Shown: positions 58,375-64,000 of the stretch, piece after piece
Layout of the letters: the number at the start of each line of letters is the position of its first letter
Numbering within the stretch: the stretch's first letter is position 1
DNA from: a virus
Direction: 5' to 3' (one strand)
IMG/VR virus record: IMGVR_UViG_3300008120_000004
Span: 101,077 to 165,076 of that record
Length of the DNA: 64,000 nucleotides
Made by a program: the position numbers and the translations under genes
The notes under the pieces: generated by a model
The model's input: only the letters and a program-made list of their open reading frames with translations
Told to the model about the DNA's origin: nothing
Databases searched by the model: none

Positions 58375-58403
58375 TTGATCGTAACACCGTTTCCCGCTAT
58401 AAT
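58375..58403 (+). promoter_or_regulatory. Early-type promoter
   Basis: TTGATC (58375-58380), 17-base spacer with CACCGTTTCCCGC, TATAAT (58398-58403). The spacer keeps the CCGTTT core. Confidence 0.8.
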
Positions 58404-58425
58404 ATAGGTATAGTGAGGAGATTCT

Positions 58426-58965
58426 ATGTGCTTTAATAAAACCGACCGTAAAGTATCTAGTAACATCTGGATGGCTCAGTCCGTGTTAAATAACGACAAG
58501 GCTATTCTTATTGCTAAGCTTATAAAGGCAACACTTCCAGAGTACCGTAAGTTACTTAAGTTTCCTAAAGATATAAAGTTTCGAGTCGGACCTATTAAGA
58601 AGCGTACTGCTACAGGTAGGTATTGGAGTAGATCTAAGACGGTAGAGATATGTACTAGTCAAACACCCGAGCAGGCCCTAATATCTCTTGCTCATGAACT
58701 GGTTCATGCCGAACAGTACCATCAAGGGCGCTTACAAAATAAATGGAAAGATAGAATTGGTTGGGTATGTTACTGGAATGGTAAAGTAAATAAGTCAAGA
58801 GGTGCTACTTTTAATAGTTACATGAAGCAGCCTTGGGAAGTGGAAGCATACTCTCGACAAGAGTCACTAGCGCTAGCCGTTCACAACTCAATGATTAAAA
58901 AGATAGAGAAACAAAATGAGAAAAAGCAATCCCGTACACAAAGACCTAAGAACACCCAAGTATAA
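58426..58965 (+). CDS. SprT-like zinc metallopeptidase-type protein
   Basis: The 179-residue protein contains LAHELVHAEQYHQG, a clear HExxH zinc motif, and WEVEAYSRQ, which supplies the third Glu ligand as in SprT-like proteins. Basic regions flank it. SprT/Spartan proteins process DNA-protein adducts; that role in the phage is inferred. Confidence 0.75.
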   Translation: MCFNKTDRKVSSNIWMAQSVLNNDKAILIAKLIKATLPEYRKLLKFPKDIKFRVGPIKKRTATGRYWSRSKTVEICTSQTPEQALISLAHELVHAEQYHQGRLQNKWKDRIGWVCYWNGKVNKSRGATFNSYMKQPWEVEAYSRQESLALAVHNSMIKKIEKQNEKKQSRTQRPKNTQV

Positions 58966-59032
58966 GATGCGGGTTGTTAAGTCTAAGAAAGTGTATAAAC
59001 GAAAAGTTAAACATAGAGGCTACGATGAGTAA
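58916..59032 (+). CDS. Small very basic protein
   Basis: A 38-residue ORF (HKDLRTPKYKMRVVKSKKVYKRKVKHRG) overlaps the end of the metallopeptidase gene by 50 bases and the next start by 8. Real expression is plausible but unproven. Confidence 0.4.
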   Translation: MRKSNPVHKDLRTPKYKMRVVKSKKVYKRKVKHRGYDE

Positions 59033-59633
59033 CTTTATTGTAGAACGCTACATAAATTCCGGTTTATGTGATGATATTGTAAAGAATTTTAACGAGAGTA
59101 ACCCTTCATGGACTAATTCTACCCGTGGCTACTGGTTAGTATCTAGTAATCACATGGATCAAGACCTTATGATGAGGTACAAACGTGAAATTTTTAAACA
59201 TCTACAGTTCTATAAGGAAGTTTTTCCAGCCGCCTTTGAGGGTTTTGCGGCTTTACAGCTAACTGAACCGTTTAACGTGCAAAGATACGAACCAAATCAG
59301 TTTTATTCACGGTGGCACTGTGAAAATAACGGTCATCAGGCGTTTCAAACCCGGGTTCTTGCGTTCATGACGTATTTGAACACAGTAGATGATGGGGGTG
59401 AGACGGAATTTATGTTCCAAGACATGAAAACCCGGGCAAAAAAGGGTAAAACATTGATTTGGCCTGCATATTTTACACATACACACCGTGGTATCCCTTC
59501 TCCAACACAAAATAAGTACATAATTACTGGTTGGGTAGAGGTTGCCCCATGGGAAGACATTGACTTAGATGAAAGTGATGAGGATTTTTACAAAAAATTG
59601 GATACTATTGACACTGTTTCGAGGTTTCTATAA
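59025..59633 (+). CDS. 2-oxoglutarate/Fe(II)-dependent oxygenase (P4H-like)
   Basis: The 202-residue protein has VQRYEPNQFYSRWHCENNG, a HxE in place of the common HxD metal motif, then AFMTYLNTVDDGGETEFM, and PAYFTHTHRGIPSPTQNKYIITGW with the distal His and Lys for 2OG. P4H-like proteins are common in aquatic T4-like phages. ATG 59025 is chosen over upstream starts because it aligns with the family N-terminus. Confidence 0.85.
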   Translation: MSNFIVERYINSGLCDDIVKNFNESNPSWTNSTRGYWLVSSNHMDQDLMMRYKREIFKHLQFYKEVFPAAFEGFAALQLTEPFNVQRYEPNQFYSRWHCENNGHQAFQTRVLAFMTYLNTVDDGGETEFMFQDMKTRAKKGKTLIWPAYFTHTHRGIPSPTQNKYIITGWVEVAPWEDIDLDESDEDFYKKLDTIDTVSRFL

Positions 59634-59899
59634 TGATTGAGATGAATAAACAGCATGATGAAGTGTTACTCATACTTCAAGAAGAGTGTGCAGAGCTTAT
59701 TCAAGCCATCTGTAAAGTAAAACGTTTCGGGTTACAAGAAAACAAGGAGAATCTGTTACAAGAGATTGCTGATGTACTTTGTATGATTAATTTAGTATAC
59801 GATAAAGGTGTTTTAGAAAAAGACGAAGATATGTTACGTGAACGTATTACGGTTAAAGCAGAACGTTTAAAAATTTATTCCGATATCTTTAAGACGTAA
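59633..59899 (+). CDS. MazG-like nucleoside triphosphate pyrophosphohydrolase
   Basis: The 88-residue protein shows the MazG pattern: LLILQEECAELIQAICKVKRFG, then NLLQEIADVLCMINLV, giving EExxE and ExxD metal sites. Phage MazG proteins clean dNTP pools or affect host alarmones. Starts on the last base of the oxygenase stop. Confidence 0.82.
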   Translation: MIEMNKQHDEVLLILQEECAELIQAICKVKRFGLQENKENLLQEIADVLCMINLVYDKGVLEKDEDMLRERITVKAERLKIYSDIFKT

Positions 59900-59902
59900 C
59901 CA

Positions 59903-59931
59903 TTGATTTTGTCAGGCGACCGCTATATAAT
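59903..59931 (+). promoter_or_regulatory. Early-type promoter
   Basis: TTGATT (59903-59908), 17-base spacer, TATAAT (59926-59931). The spacer does not contain CCCGTTTG. It precedes the DUF932 gene. Confidence 0.75.
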
Positions 59932-59962
59932 GTACATGTAGTTAATTGATAAAGGATATATT

Positions 59963-60940
59963 ATGTCACATGAAATTGAGATCGTCGACGGTGTTGCTAA
60001 TATGGCTTATGCAGGTGAAGTGCCTTGGCATGGTCTTGGTAAGCGAGTACCACATGATGTAACACCTGAGCAGATGTTGAAGGCTGCTAATCTGGATTGG
60101 ACGGTAGAGAAACGTAGCATGTTCTTCACTGACCGTAACGGTTCTCCTGTTCTTACTAAAGCACAAGCACTGATCCGTTCAACCGATGAAAAAGTTCTTA
60201 CGGTTGTAACTGAGAAATGGAATCCAGTTCAGAATCAAGAAGCGTTCGAGTTTTTCAACGACTTCGTAAGTGCTGGTGATATGGAGATGCATACGGCTGG
60301 TTCCTTGAAGGGTGGTACTATTGTATGGGGAATGGCTCAAATCAAAGACAGCTTCGAGCTGTTCGGTGGAGATAAGGTTGAAGGATTCCTTCTATTTTCA
60401 AATCCTCATATTTTCGGTCGTTCTATCGACATTAGATTTACACCCGTACGTGTGGTTTGTAATAACACTCTTACCATGGCTCTTAATTCTACCTCTGATA
60501 CAAGGGTTACCGTCAACCACAGAAACGTATTTAACGGAGACCGAGTTAAGGAAACCTTGGGTATTGCGAAGGAGAAACTGGCCTTCTACAAAGAGCAGGC
60601 ATCGTTCCTGGGTAAGAAAAAGTACAATGGGGAGACGATCATCGAGTATTTTAATCGTGTGTTCCCGTCAATGAGTAAGGATCAAGTTACTAGTGACGAC
60701 ATGCGTAAAGCACCTATCTCGCGTCAAGCAGAAGATGCTATGGATTACTTGCATACTCAACCGGGTGCTAACTTTGCCGAAGGCTCCTGGTGGCAGGCAT
60801 TTAATACAGTAACGTATATGACTGACCACGTTCTAGGTCGCTCGGCTGATACACGTCTTACTTCAGCCTGGTATGGTCAGAATAGAATCAAGAAAGAAAA
60901 AGCTCTAAACCTGGCAGTAGAATATGCTGAGGTAGCATAA
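59963..60940 (+). CDS. DUF932 phage/plasmid-like protein
   Basis: The 325-residue protein has family hallmarks: MAYAGEVPWHGLGKRV, VVTEKWNPVQNQEAFEFFNDF, and FTPVRVVCNNTLTMAL with VNHRN. DUF932 proteins are widespread in phages and plasmids without a proven biochemical function; some are near recombination genes. It has its own promoter and an aaagg site. Confidence 0.9.
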   Translation: MSHEIEIVDGVANMAYAGEVPWHGLGKRVPHDVTPEQMLKAANLDWTVEKRSMFFTDRNGSPVLTKAQALIRSTDEKVLTVVTEKWNPVQNQEAFEFFNDFVSAGDMEMHTAGSLKGGTIVWGMAQIKDSFELFGGDKVEGFLLFSNPHIFGRSIDIRFTPVRVVCNNTLTMALNSTSDTRVTVNHRNVFNGDRVKETLGIAKEKLAFYKEQASFLGKKKYNGETIIEYFNRVFPSMSKDQVTSDDMRKAPISRQAEDAMDYLHTQPGANFAEGSWWQAFNTVTYMTDHVLGRSADTRLTSAWYGQNRIKKEKALNLAVEYAEVA

Positions 60941-60950
60941 ATAAAATGTA

Positions 60951-60974
60951 GTTACGGGGCCTAGGCCCCGTAAC
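60951..60974. repeat. Perfect 24-bp palindrome
   Basis: GTTACGGGGCCT followed by AGGCCCCGTAAC. It ends three bases before a -35 element. No T-run follows. It could be a transcript-end hairpin for DUF932 or an operator for the leader promoter. Confidence 0.7.
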
Positions 60975-60976
60975 AG

Positions 60977-61005
60977 TTGCAAGTAACTCACTTATGGTAT
61001 ACAAT
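60977..61005 (+). promoter_or_regulatory. Sigma70-like promoter before tRNA leader
   Basis: TTGCAA (60977-60982), 17-base spacer, TACAAT (61000-61005), with AACAG upstream of the -35 as at other promoters. It would transcribe the structured leader at about 61012. Confidence 0.6.
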
Positions 61006-61011
61006 ATAGTT

Positions 61012-61187
61012 CTATGTTAAGCAAATCATCAACACTACAGCATTTTATTAGAGTAAATAATAGTTTACTCGGGTATTGCTTTGGTTCGATCGATCGCAAT
61101 ACATGGGAGCCAGAGGAGTCGAGGGACGTGTAACTAGTACTACAAATACACCAAACCCTCGGCTCCAAAAGACCCGAGGGTTTTTTT
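61012..61187 (+). ncRNA. Structured leader or small RNA upstream of the tRNA cluster
   Basis: The gene-free stretch 60941-61256 contains a promoter, about 175 transcribed bases and a terminator. Internal hairpins include GAGTAAA/TTTACTC and GTATTGC/GCAATAC around CGATCGATCG. Bases 61106-61110 plus 61120-61125 (GGAGC and CGAGGG) can pair with 61156-61166, which would open the terminator. No ORF of note is present. It may be an attenuating leader or a stand-alone RNA. Confidence 0.5.
61154..61187 (+). terminator. Rho-independent terminator before tRNA cluster
   Basis: AACCCTCGG and CCGAGGGTT form a 9-bp stem (11-base loop) with a 7-base T-run. Confidence 0.88.
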
Positions 61188-61256
61188 ATGTAACACACAA
61201 CGCTGTTGCATTTACTTGAGTAGTATAATATAATCTTTAAAAATTTGCGTACCTTA

Positions 61257-61332
61257 CCTTCCTTAGCTCAATTGGGAGAGCGTTCGCTTGATAAGCGAAA
61301 GGTACCTGGATCGAAACCAGGAGGAAGGACCA
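61257..61332 (+). tRNA. tRNA-Ile (GAT)
   Basis: Cloverleaf with acceptor CCTTCCT/AGGAAGG, anticodon loop TTGATAA, T arm CCTGG/CCAGG and encoded CCA. Confidence 0.93.
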
Positions 61333-61334
61333 GT

Positions 61335-61409
61335 GCACCGTTCGTCTATCGGTTAGGACATTGCCCTTTCACGGCAGTAAGAGGAGTTCGATTCTCCTAC
61401 GGTGTGCCA
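61335..61409 (+). tRNA. tRNA-Glu (TTC)
   Basis: Acceptor GCACCGT/ACGGTGT (first pair G-T), anticodon loop CTTTCAC, encoded CCA. Confidence 0.92.
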
Positions 61410-61528
61410 TTCAATATGCTAGTTGTAAGCCATGGGTTCGATCAAACCTGAGTAACTATGTACACAAACGGTAAAGCCGGCCGGACACTCCGTTGAGCAT
61501 AGCAAATAGTGCAGCTGGCATATTTAAT
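61410..61528. other. Non-coding gap in the tRNA cluster
   Basis: No complete tRNA or ORF is visible. A GGTT-CGATCA-AACC hairpin (within GGGTTCGATCAAACC) resembles a T arm, and AACGG/CCGTT encloses a CCGGCCGG palindrome. It may be a degraded tRNA or a spacer. Confidence 0.4.
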
Positions 61529-61606
61529 GGTATGGTGCTAGAGTGGTCCAATAGAACGGTCTGCAAAACCGTAAAGTCGTCGGTTCAAATCCGACCCATA
61601 CCTCCA
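61529..61606 (+). tRNA. tRNA-Cys (GCA)
   Basis: Acceptor GGTATGG/CCATACC, anticodon loop CTGCAAA, T arm with GGTTCAAATCC, encoded CCA. Confidence 0.93.
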
Positions 61607-61607
61607 A

Positions 61608-61684
61608 GGGCCGGAAGCTTAATTGGTATAAGCGTCCGACTCATAATCGGGGGACAGTGAGTTCGAGTCTCACCCGGCCCACCA
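61608..61684 (+). tRNA. tRNA with CAT anticodon (elongator Met or Ile2)
   Basis: Acceptor GGGCCGG/CCGGCCC, anticodon loop CTCATAA, encoded CCA. The G1-C72 pair argues against initiator Met. If the host lysidine synthetase modifies it, it would read ATA as Ile. Confidence 0.85.
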
Positions 61685-61688
61685 ATAC

Positions 61689-61765
61689 GGCTCGTTAGCT
61701 CAGTTGGTTAGAGCGCATGCCTGTCACGCATGAGGTCACCGGTTCGAGCCCGGTACGAGTCGCCA
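61689..61765 (+). tRNA. tRNA-Asp (GTC)
   Basis: Acceptor GGCTCGT/ACGAGTC, anticodon stem CATGC/GCATG with loop CTGTCAC, encoded CCA. Confidence 0.93.
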
Positions 61766-61775
61766 AAGGATTTTT

Positions 61776-62024
61776 ATGGACTATGTTGTAACTTTTTTTG
61801 CTATATTTTTTCTTGATATTGTTAATGCTTGGTATATTAAAGCTATTAGTGATGAAAGACCTTTTATGGCTAGTGTATGGGCTGTAGTAGTAACCTTAGC
61901 TTCAAGTGTTGCTATTATTAGCTATACAAGAGATAATACTATGGTTATACCTGCTCTTGCAGGAGCATTTGTTGGAACCTATGTTGGTATAGTAATAAGA
62001 AAACGTAAGATTATTGCCGAGTAG
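61776..62024 (+). CDS. Small membrane protein inside the tRNA cluster
   Basis: An 82-residue protein with three likely membrane helices (VVTFFAIFFLDIVNAWYIKAI, ASVWAVVVTLASSVAIISY, IPALAGAFVGTYVGIVI) and a basic end. An aagga site precedes the ATG. Its stop codon lies inside the tRNA-Asn gene (10-base overlap). Function unknown. Confidence 0.65.
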   Translation: MDYVVTFFAIFFLDIVNAWYIKAISDERPFMASVWAVVVTLASSVAIISYTRDNTMVIPALAGAFVGTYVGIVIRKRKIIAE

Positions 62025-62090
62025 CTCAGTGGTAGTAGCAGTTGACTGTTAATCAATTGGTCGTAGGTTCGATCCCTACCTCGGCAGCCA
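62015..62090 (+). tRNA. tRNA-Asn (GTT)
   Basis: Acceptor TGCCGAG/CTCGGCA, anticodon loop CTGTTAA, T arm GTAGG/CCTAC, encoded CCA. Overlaps the 3' end of the membrane-protein gene. Confidence 0.92.
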
Positions 62091-62097
62091 GTTGTAA

Positions 62098-62182
62098 GGG
62101 TGGCGAGCAGCATTGGTGACTGCAGCGGACTGTAAATCCGTCGCCTACGGCACACGGGGTTCGATTCCCTGGCCACCCACCA
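62098..62182 (+). tRNA. tRNA-Tyr (GTA)
   Basis: Acceptor GGGTGGC/GCCACCC, anticodon stem GCGGA/TCCGT with loop CTGTAAA, long variable arm, encoded CCA. Confidence 0.93.
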
Positions 62183-62189
62183 GTAGTAA

Positions 62190-62264
62190 GCGTCGTTAGT
62201 TCAGAGGTAGAACGCTGTCTTTACACGGCAGTTGTCGGTGGTTCGATTCCATCACGACGCACCA
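62190..62264 (+). tRNA. tRNA-Val (TAC)
   Basis: Acceptor GCGTCGT/ACGACGC, anticodon loop TTTACAC, encoded CCA. Confidence 0.93.
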
Positions 62265-62265
62265 A

Positions 62266-62341
62266 GGGGGTATAGCTCAGCTGGGAGAGCAGTAGCTTTG
62301 CAAGCTAAAGGTCATCGGTTCAATCCCGTTTACCTCCACCA
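62266..62341 (+). tRNA. tRNA-Ala (TGC)
   Basis: Acceptor GGGGGTA/TACCTCC (one G-T), anticodon loop TTTGCAA, encoded CCA. The outer anticodon-stem pair is G-A. Confidence 0.9.
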
Positions 62342-62344
62342 TAT

Positions 62345-62421
62345 CCGAGTTTAGCGCAGCCCGGTAGCGCATCTGCTTTGGGAGCAGAGGGTCGGGAGTT
62401 CAAATCTCTCAACTCGGACCA
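62345..62421 (+). tRNA. tRNA-Pro (TGG)
   Basis: Acceptor CCGAGTT/AACTCGG, anticodon stem TCTGC/GCAGA with loop TTTGGGA, encoded CCA. Confidence 0.92.
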
Positions 62422-62423
62422 AT

Positions 62424-62497
62424 TGGGGTATGGTGAAATGGTATCACACAGGATTTTGATTCCCGTGTCCTAGGTTCGATTCCTAGTACCCCTGCCA
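62424..62497 (+). tRNA. tRNA-Gln (TTG)
   Basis: Acceptor TGGGGTA/TACCCCT with a T1-T72 mismatch (a weak first pair is usual for tRNA-Gln), anticodon loop TTTTGAT, encoded CCA. Confidence 0.9.
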
Positions 62498-62593
62498 CCT
62501 ATAAGGAGAATAACAAATGGGGCAATGCTGGTTTGTATCTTTGTAGTAATATTTTTAATTTTTGTGCATAAGAATTTTTAAGGAGATCCTGTT

Positions 62594-62632
62594 ATGGATA
62601 GTGACAAGAGTGGTAAGGTGAAGGGAGTATAG
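62594..62632 (+). CDS. Possible 12-residue peptide ORF before tRNA-Lys
   Basis: MDSDKSGKVKGV follows a strong aaggag site 8 bases upstream, and its stop lies inside tRNA-Lys. A second micro-ORF (MLVCIFVVIFLIFVHKNF, 62525-62581) lies just upstream, also after an aaggag. Expression is unproven. Confidence 0.25.
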   Translation: MDSDKSGKVKGV

Positions 62633-62698
62633 TCAAACGGTTAAGACAGCGGACTTTTAATCCGTCAGGTCAGGGTTCGAGTCCCTGTGCTCCCACCA
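62623..62698 (+). tRNA. tRNA-Lys (TTT)
   Basis: Acceptor GGGAGTA/TGCTCCC (one T-G), anticodon stem GCGGA/TCCGT with loop CTTTTAA, encoded CCA. Confidence 0.92.
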
Positions 62699-62772
62699 TA
62701 TAAAAACACATTAGTTCTAAGGGTTGTTCCGAAGGTAATTATCTTCTATGAAGTCCTAGTGTGTTTCTATAT
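62698..62772 (+). other. Long hairpin between tRNA-Lys and tRNA-His
   Basis: Bases 62698-62714 pair with 62756-62772 at 16 of 17 positions (one G-T among them) around a 41-base loop containing GAAG/CTTC. It exactly fills the gap between two tRNAs. It may be a processing signal or a structured RNA. Confidence 0.6.
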
Positions 62773-62846
62773 GTTGTTCCTAGTGTAGTGGTCGCACACC
62801 TGTCTGTGAAACAGGTAGAGAGGGTTCGATTCCCCGGTTCAACCCA
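62773..62846 (+). tRNA. tRNA-His (GTG), atypical
   Basis: D arm, anticodon stem CCTGT/ACAGG and loop CTGTGAA are good, and the G-1/C73 pair is present. The acceptor GTTGTTCC/GGTTCAAC has two adjacent T-T mismatches and the T arm is one base short. It may be degenerate or may need editing or tolerant processing. Confidence 0.7.
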
Positions 62847-62848
62847 AT

Positions 62849-62924
62849 GCTACTTTAGCTGATGTGGTCATAGCGGCGGTCTGAAGAACCGTTGAACCAG
62901 GTTCGATTCCTGGAGGTAGCACCA
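62849..62924 (+). tRNA. tRNA-Phe (GAA)
   Basis: Acceptor GCTACTT/AGGTAGC, anticodon loop CTGAAGA, T arm CCAGG/CCTGG, encoded CCA. Confidence 0.92.
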
Positions 62925-62933
62925 TAAGTAAAT

Positions 62934-63021
62934 GGAAGTGTGGTCGAGTGGTCTATGGCGCTAGTCTTGAAAACTAGAGGCTCGAAAGGGTCCGTGGGTT
63001 CGAATCCTACCACTTCCGCCA
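62934..63021 (+). tRNA. tRNA-Ser (TGA)
   Basis: Acceptor GGAAGTG/CACTTCC, anticodon stem CTAGT/ACTAG with loop CTTGAAA, long variable arm, encoded CCA. Confidence 0.93.
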
Positions 63022-63027
63022 TTACAA

Positions 63028-63118
63028 GGAGATATGGCTGAGAGGCTTAAGGCAGCGGTTTGCTAAACCGTCGATCATTTAAAATGATCCGTTGGTTCGA
63101 ATCCAACTATCTCCGCCA
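63028..63118 (+). tRNA. tRNA-Ser (GCT)
   Basis: Acceptor GGAGATA/TATCTCC, anticodon loop TTGCTAA, long variable arm with GATCATTT/AAATGATC, encoded CCA. Confidence 0.93.
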
Positions 63119-63119
63119 A

Positions 63120-63194
63120 GGTGATATGGCGTAGACGGATGCGCACAAGTTTCATAAGCTTAGGAGATTGGATCGTTACCAATTATCACCACCA
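63120..63194 (+). tRNA. tRNA with CAT anticodon (Met or Ile2), second copy
   Basis: Acceptor GGTGATA/TATCACC, anticodon loop TTCATAA, T arm ATTGG/CCAAT, encoded CCA. It differs throughout from the CAT tRNA at 61608, so the two probably have different amino acid identities. Confidence 0.85.
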
Positions 63195-63203
63195 GGAGAT
63201 ACA

Positions 63204-63392
63204 ATGGATACTTTAATCGATGCTTTACCTTGGTTACTAGTCATACATTTATGGACTGACCCACCACCTAAGATGCAATTTGTTTATAAGAAAGAATATC
63301 CATCCTATCAACAATGTATGCAAGCAAGAGAAGAATGGATTAAGGTAAATAACCCACCACCTGATTTTAAGGTGTTATGTTTACTAAAATAG
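63204..63392 (+). CDS. Small hypothetical protein inside the tRNA cluster
   Basis: A 62-residue ORF with an N-terminal hydrophobic stretch (LIDALPWLLVIHLW) and a later YPSYQQCMQAREEWIKVNNPPPDFKVLCL, giving two Cys. ATG 63204 has aggag 5 bases upstream. Its stop overlaps the first base of tRNA-Leu. Confidence 0.6.
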   Translation: MDTLIDALPWLLVIHLWTDPPPKMQFVYKKEYPSYQQCMQAREEWIKVNNPPPDFKVLCLLK

Positions 63393-63475
63393 CGGATATG
63401 GTGTAATGGTAGCCACGCTGGTCTTAGAAGCCAGTGCCGTAAGGCGTGGGGGTTCAAGTCCCTCTATCCGCACCA
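63392..63475 (+). tRNA. tRNA-Leu (TAG)
   Basis: Acceptor GCGGATA/TATCCGC, anticodon loop CTTAGAA, long variable arm, encoded CCA. Confidence 0.92.
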
Positions 63476-63484
63476 AGGATAATT

Positions 63485-63661
63485 ATGGAAGATATAGTTT
63501 TAACTAAACAACAAATTTTTAATCTATTAAAAATATACGATCACTTTCGTAACTATGATGACTTTACGGTAACCTTAGGTCAAGAAGGTAAAGTGAGCGT
63601 TAGTTTTGATTCTAGAAAACTAGATCAAAAGATTGATAGAACATTTGTTCCAACCCTTTAA
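63485..63661 (+). CDS. Small hypothetical protein inside the tRNA cluster
   Basis: A 58-residue ORF (LTKQQIFNLLKIYDHFRNYDDFTVTLGQEGKVSVSFDSRKLDQ) with aagga upstream of ATG 63485. It ends one base before tRNA-Arg(TCT). No family recognised. Confidence 0.6.
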   Translation: MEDIVLTKQQIFNLLKIYDHFRNYDDFTVTLGQEGKVSVSFDSRKLDQKIDRTFVPTL

Positions 63662-63662
63662 C

Positions 63663-63737
63663 CTGGCGTTAGTATAATGGACAATACAGGAGACTTCTAA
63701 TCTCTAGATGGGGGTTCGATTCCCTCACGCCGGACCA
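63663..63737 (+). tRNA. tRNA-Arg (TCT)
   Basis: Acceptor CTGGCGT/ACGCCGG, anticodon stem GGAGA/TCTCT with loop CTTCTAA, encoded CCA. Confidence 0.92.
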
Positions 63738-63742
63738 ATTTT

Positions 63743-63819
63743 CCGCCCTTAGCTCAATGGACAAGAGCACTTGGCTACGGACCAAGAGGTTAGGAGTTCG
63801 ACTCTTCTAGGGCGGTCCA
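63743..63819 (+). tRNA. tRNA-Arg (ACG)
   Basis: Acceptor CCGCCCT/AGGGCGG, anticodon stem CTTGG/CCAAG with loop CTACGGA, encoded CCA. Confidence 0.92.
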
Positions 63820-63824
63820 AGACT

Positions 63825-64000
63825 ATGGAAAAAAATTTATCTTATTACATACGTAAGTATAAAGCCTTTGATGATAACAAGTGTGATGAAATAGTTTATG
63901 AGTTATCTAATGTAGAGTGGTTACAACATAAATTCTATAACAGTGCTAGTAATACCTATGCAAGTTATGATAAAGAGCTTTCTATTTCTCATGATAGTAT
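63825..64000 (+). CDS. Partial gene, possible 2OG-Fe(II) oxygenase N-terminus
   Basis: The frame from ATG 63825 is open to the window end (58 residues). It reads LSYYIRKYKAFDDNKCDEIVYELSNVEWLQHKFYNS and ends near DKELSISHD, similar in pattern to the N-terminal part of P4H-like phage oxygenases. The catalytic part lies outside the window. Confidence 0.5.
   Translation, partial: MEKNLSYYIRKYKAFDDNKCDEIVYELSNVEWLQHKFYNSASNTYASYDKELSISHDS

Noticed and set aside
60936-60943. CATAAATA octamer as a late promoter
   Set aside because: It overlaps the DUF932 stop and no protein gene follows within a useful distance.

Overview
The window is part of the genome of a large T4-like (Straboviridae/Kyanoviridae-type) tailed phage. 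The evidence is an uninterrupted T4-order morphogenesis block (gp13-14-15-16-17-18-19-20-67-21-22-23), UvsY and UvsW, a gp55 late sigma factor with matching TATAAATA-type octamers, and a dense tRNA cluster. AT-rich DNA, overlapping start/stop codons and a cargo of host-like genes resemble aquatic T4-like phages. A phage-borne outer-membrane porin and a periplasmic PstS imply a Gram-negative host. The host lineage cannot be fixed from the sequence alone.

Layout. 1-5145: two tandem LamG-domain proteins, probably adhesins or fibres (the first is cut by the window edge). 5147-20081: neck, terminase, tail and head genes with late promoters and a strong terminator after gp23. 20100-23933: glycosyltransferase, UvsY, UvsW and gp55. 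24000-32860: a 7-deazaguanine locus (QueE, FolE, DpdA-like transglycosylase, formyltransferase, kinase, QueF, QueC, class II amidotransferase, QueD) mixed with nucleotide-metabolism genes. This is a predicted DNA hypermodification system, with preQ1 or a formylated derivative the most likely product. 33030-35656: gp47 and gp46, both disrupted in this sequence. 35656-42451: oxygenase, phosphoribosyltransferase, phosphoesterase, small membrane proteins and a leftward membrane/lipoprotein cassette that may be lysis-related. 42517-44958: PstS plus phosphate-selective porin. 45013-47456: small genes and a Rieske oxygenase.

47486-60940 is an early-type region of many small overlapping genes. It is divided by terminators and by a recurrent sigma70-like promoter (TTGaNN, 17-base spacer, NATAAT) whose spacer often contains CCCGTTTG. 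Recognisable products include a DOPA-dioxygenase-like protein, a Lar-like zinc protein, a radical SAM enzyme, a serine D,D-peptidase, a SprT-like protein, a 2OG-Fe(II) oxygenase, MazG and DUF932. A five-copy 15-bp repeat array lies at 51406-51532.

60951-63819 holds a promoter, a structured leader with a terminator and possible antiterminator, and 20 tRNA genes with small ORFs slipped between them. A partial gene runs off the right edge.

The likely programme is: early genes from host-like promoters; 7-deazaguanine synthesis and insertion protecting phage DNA; PstS and porin supporting phosphate uptake; then gp55-directed late transcription of head and tail genes. No CRISPR array, insertion sequence or integrase was seen.
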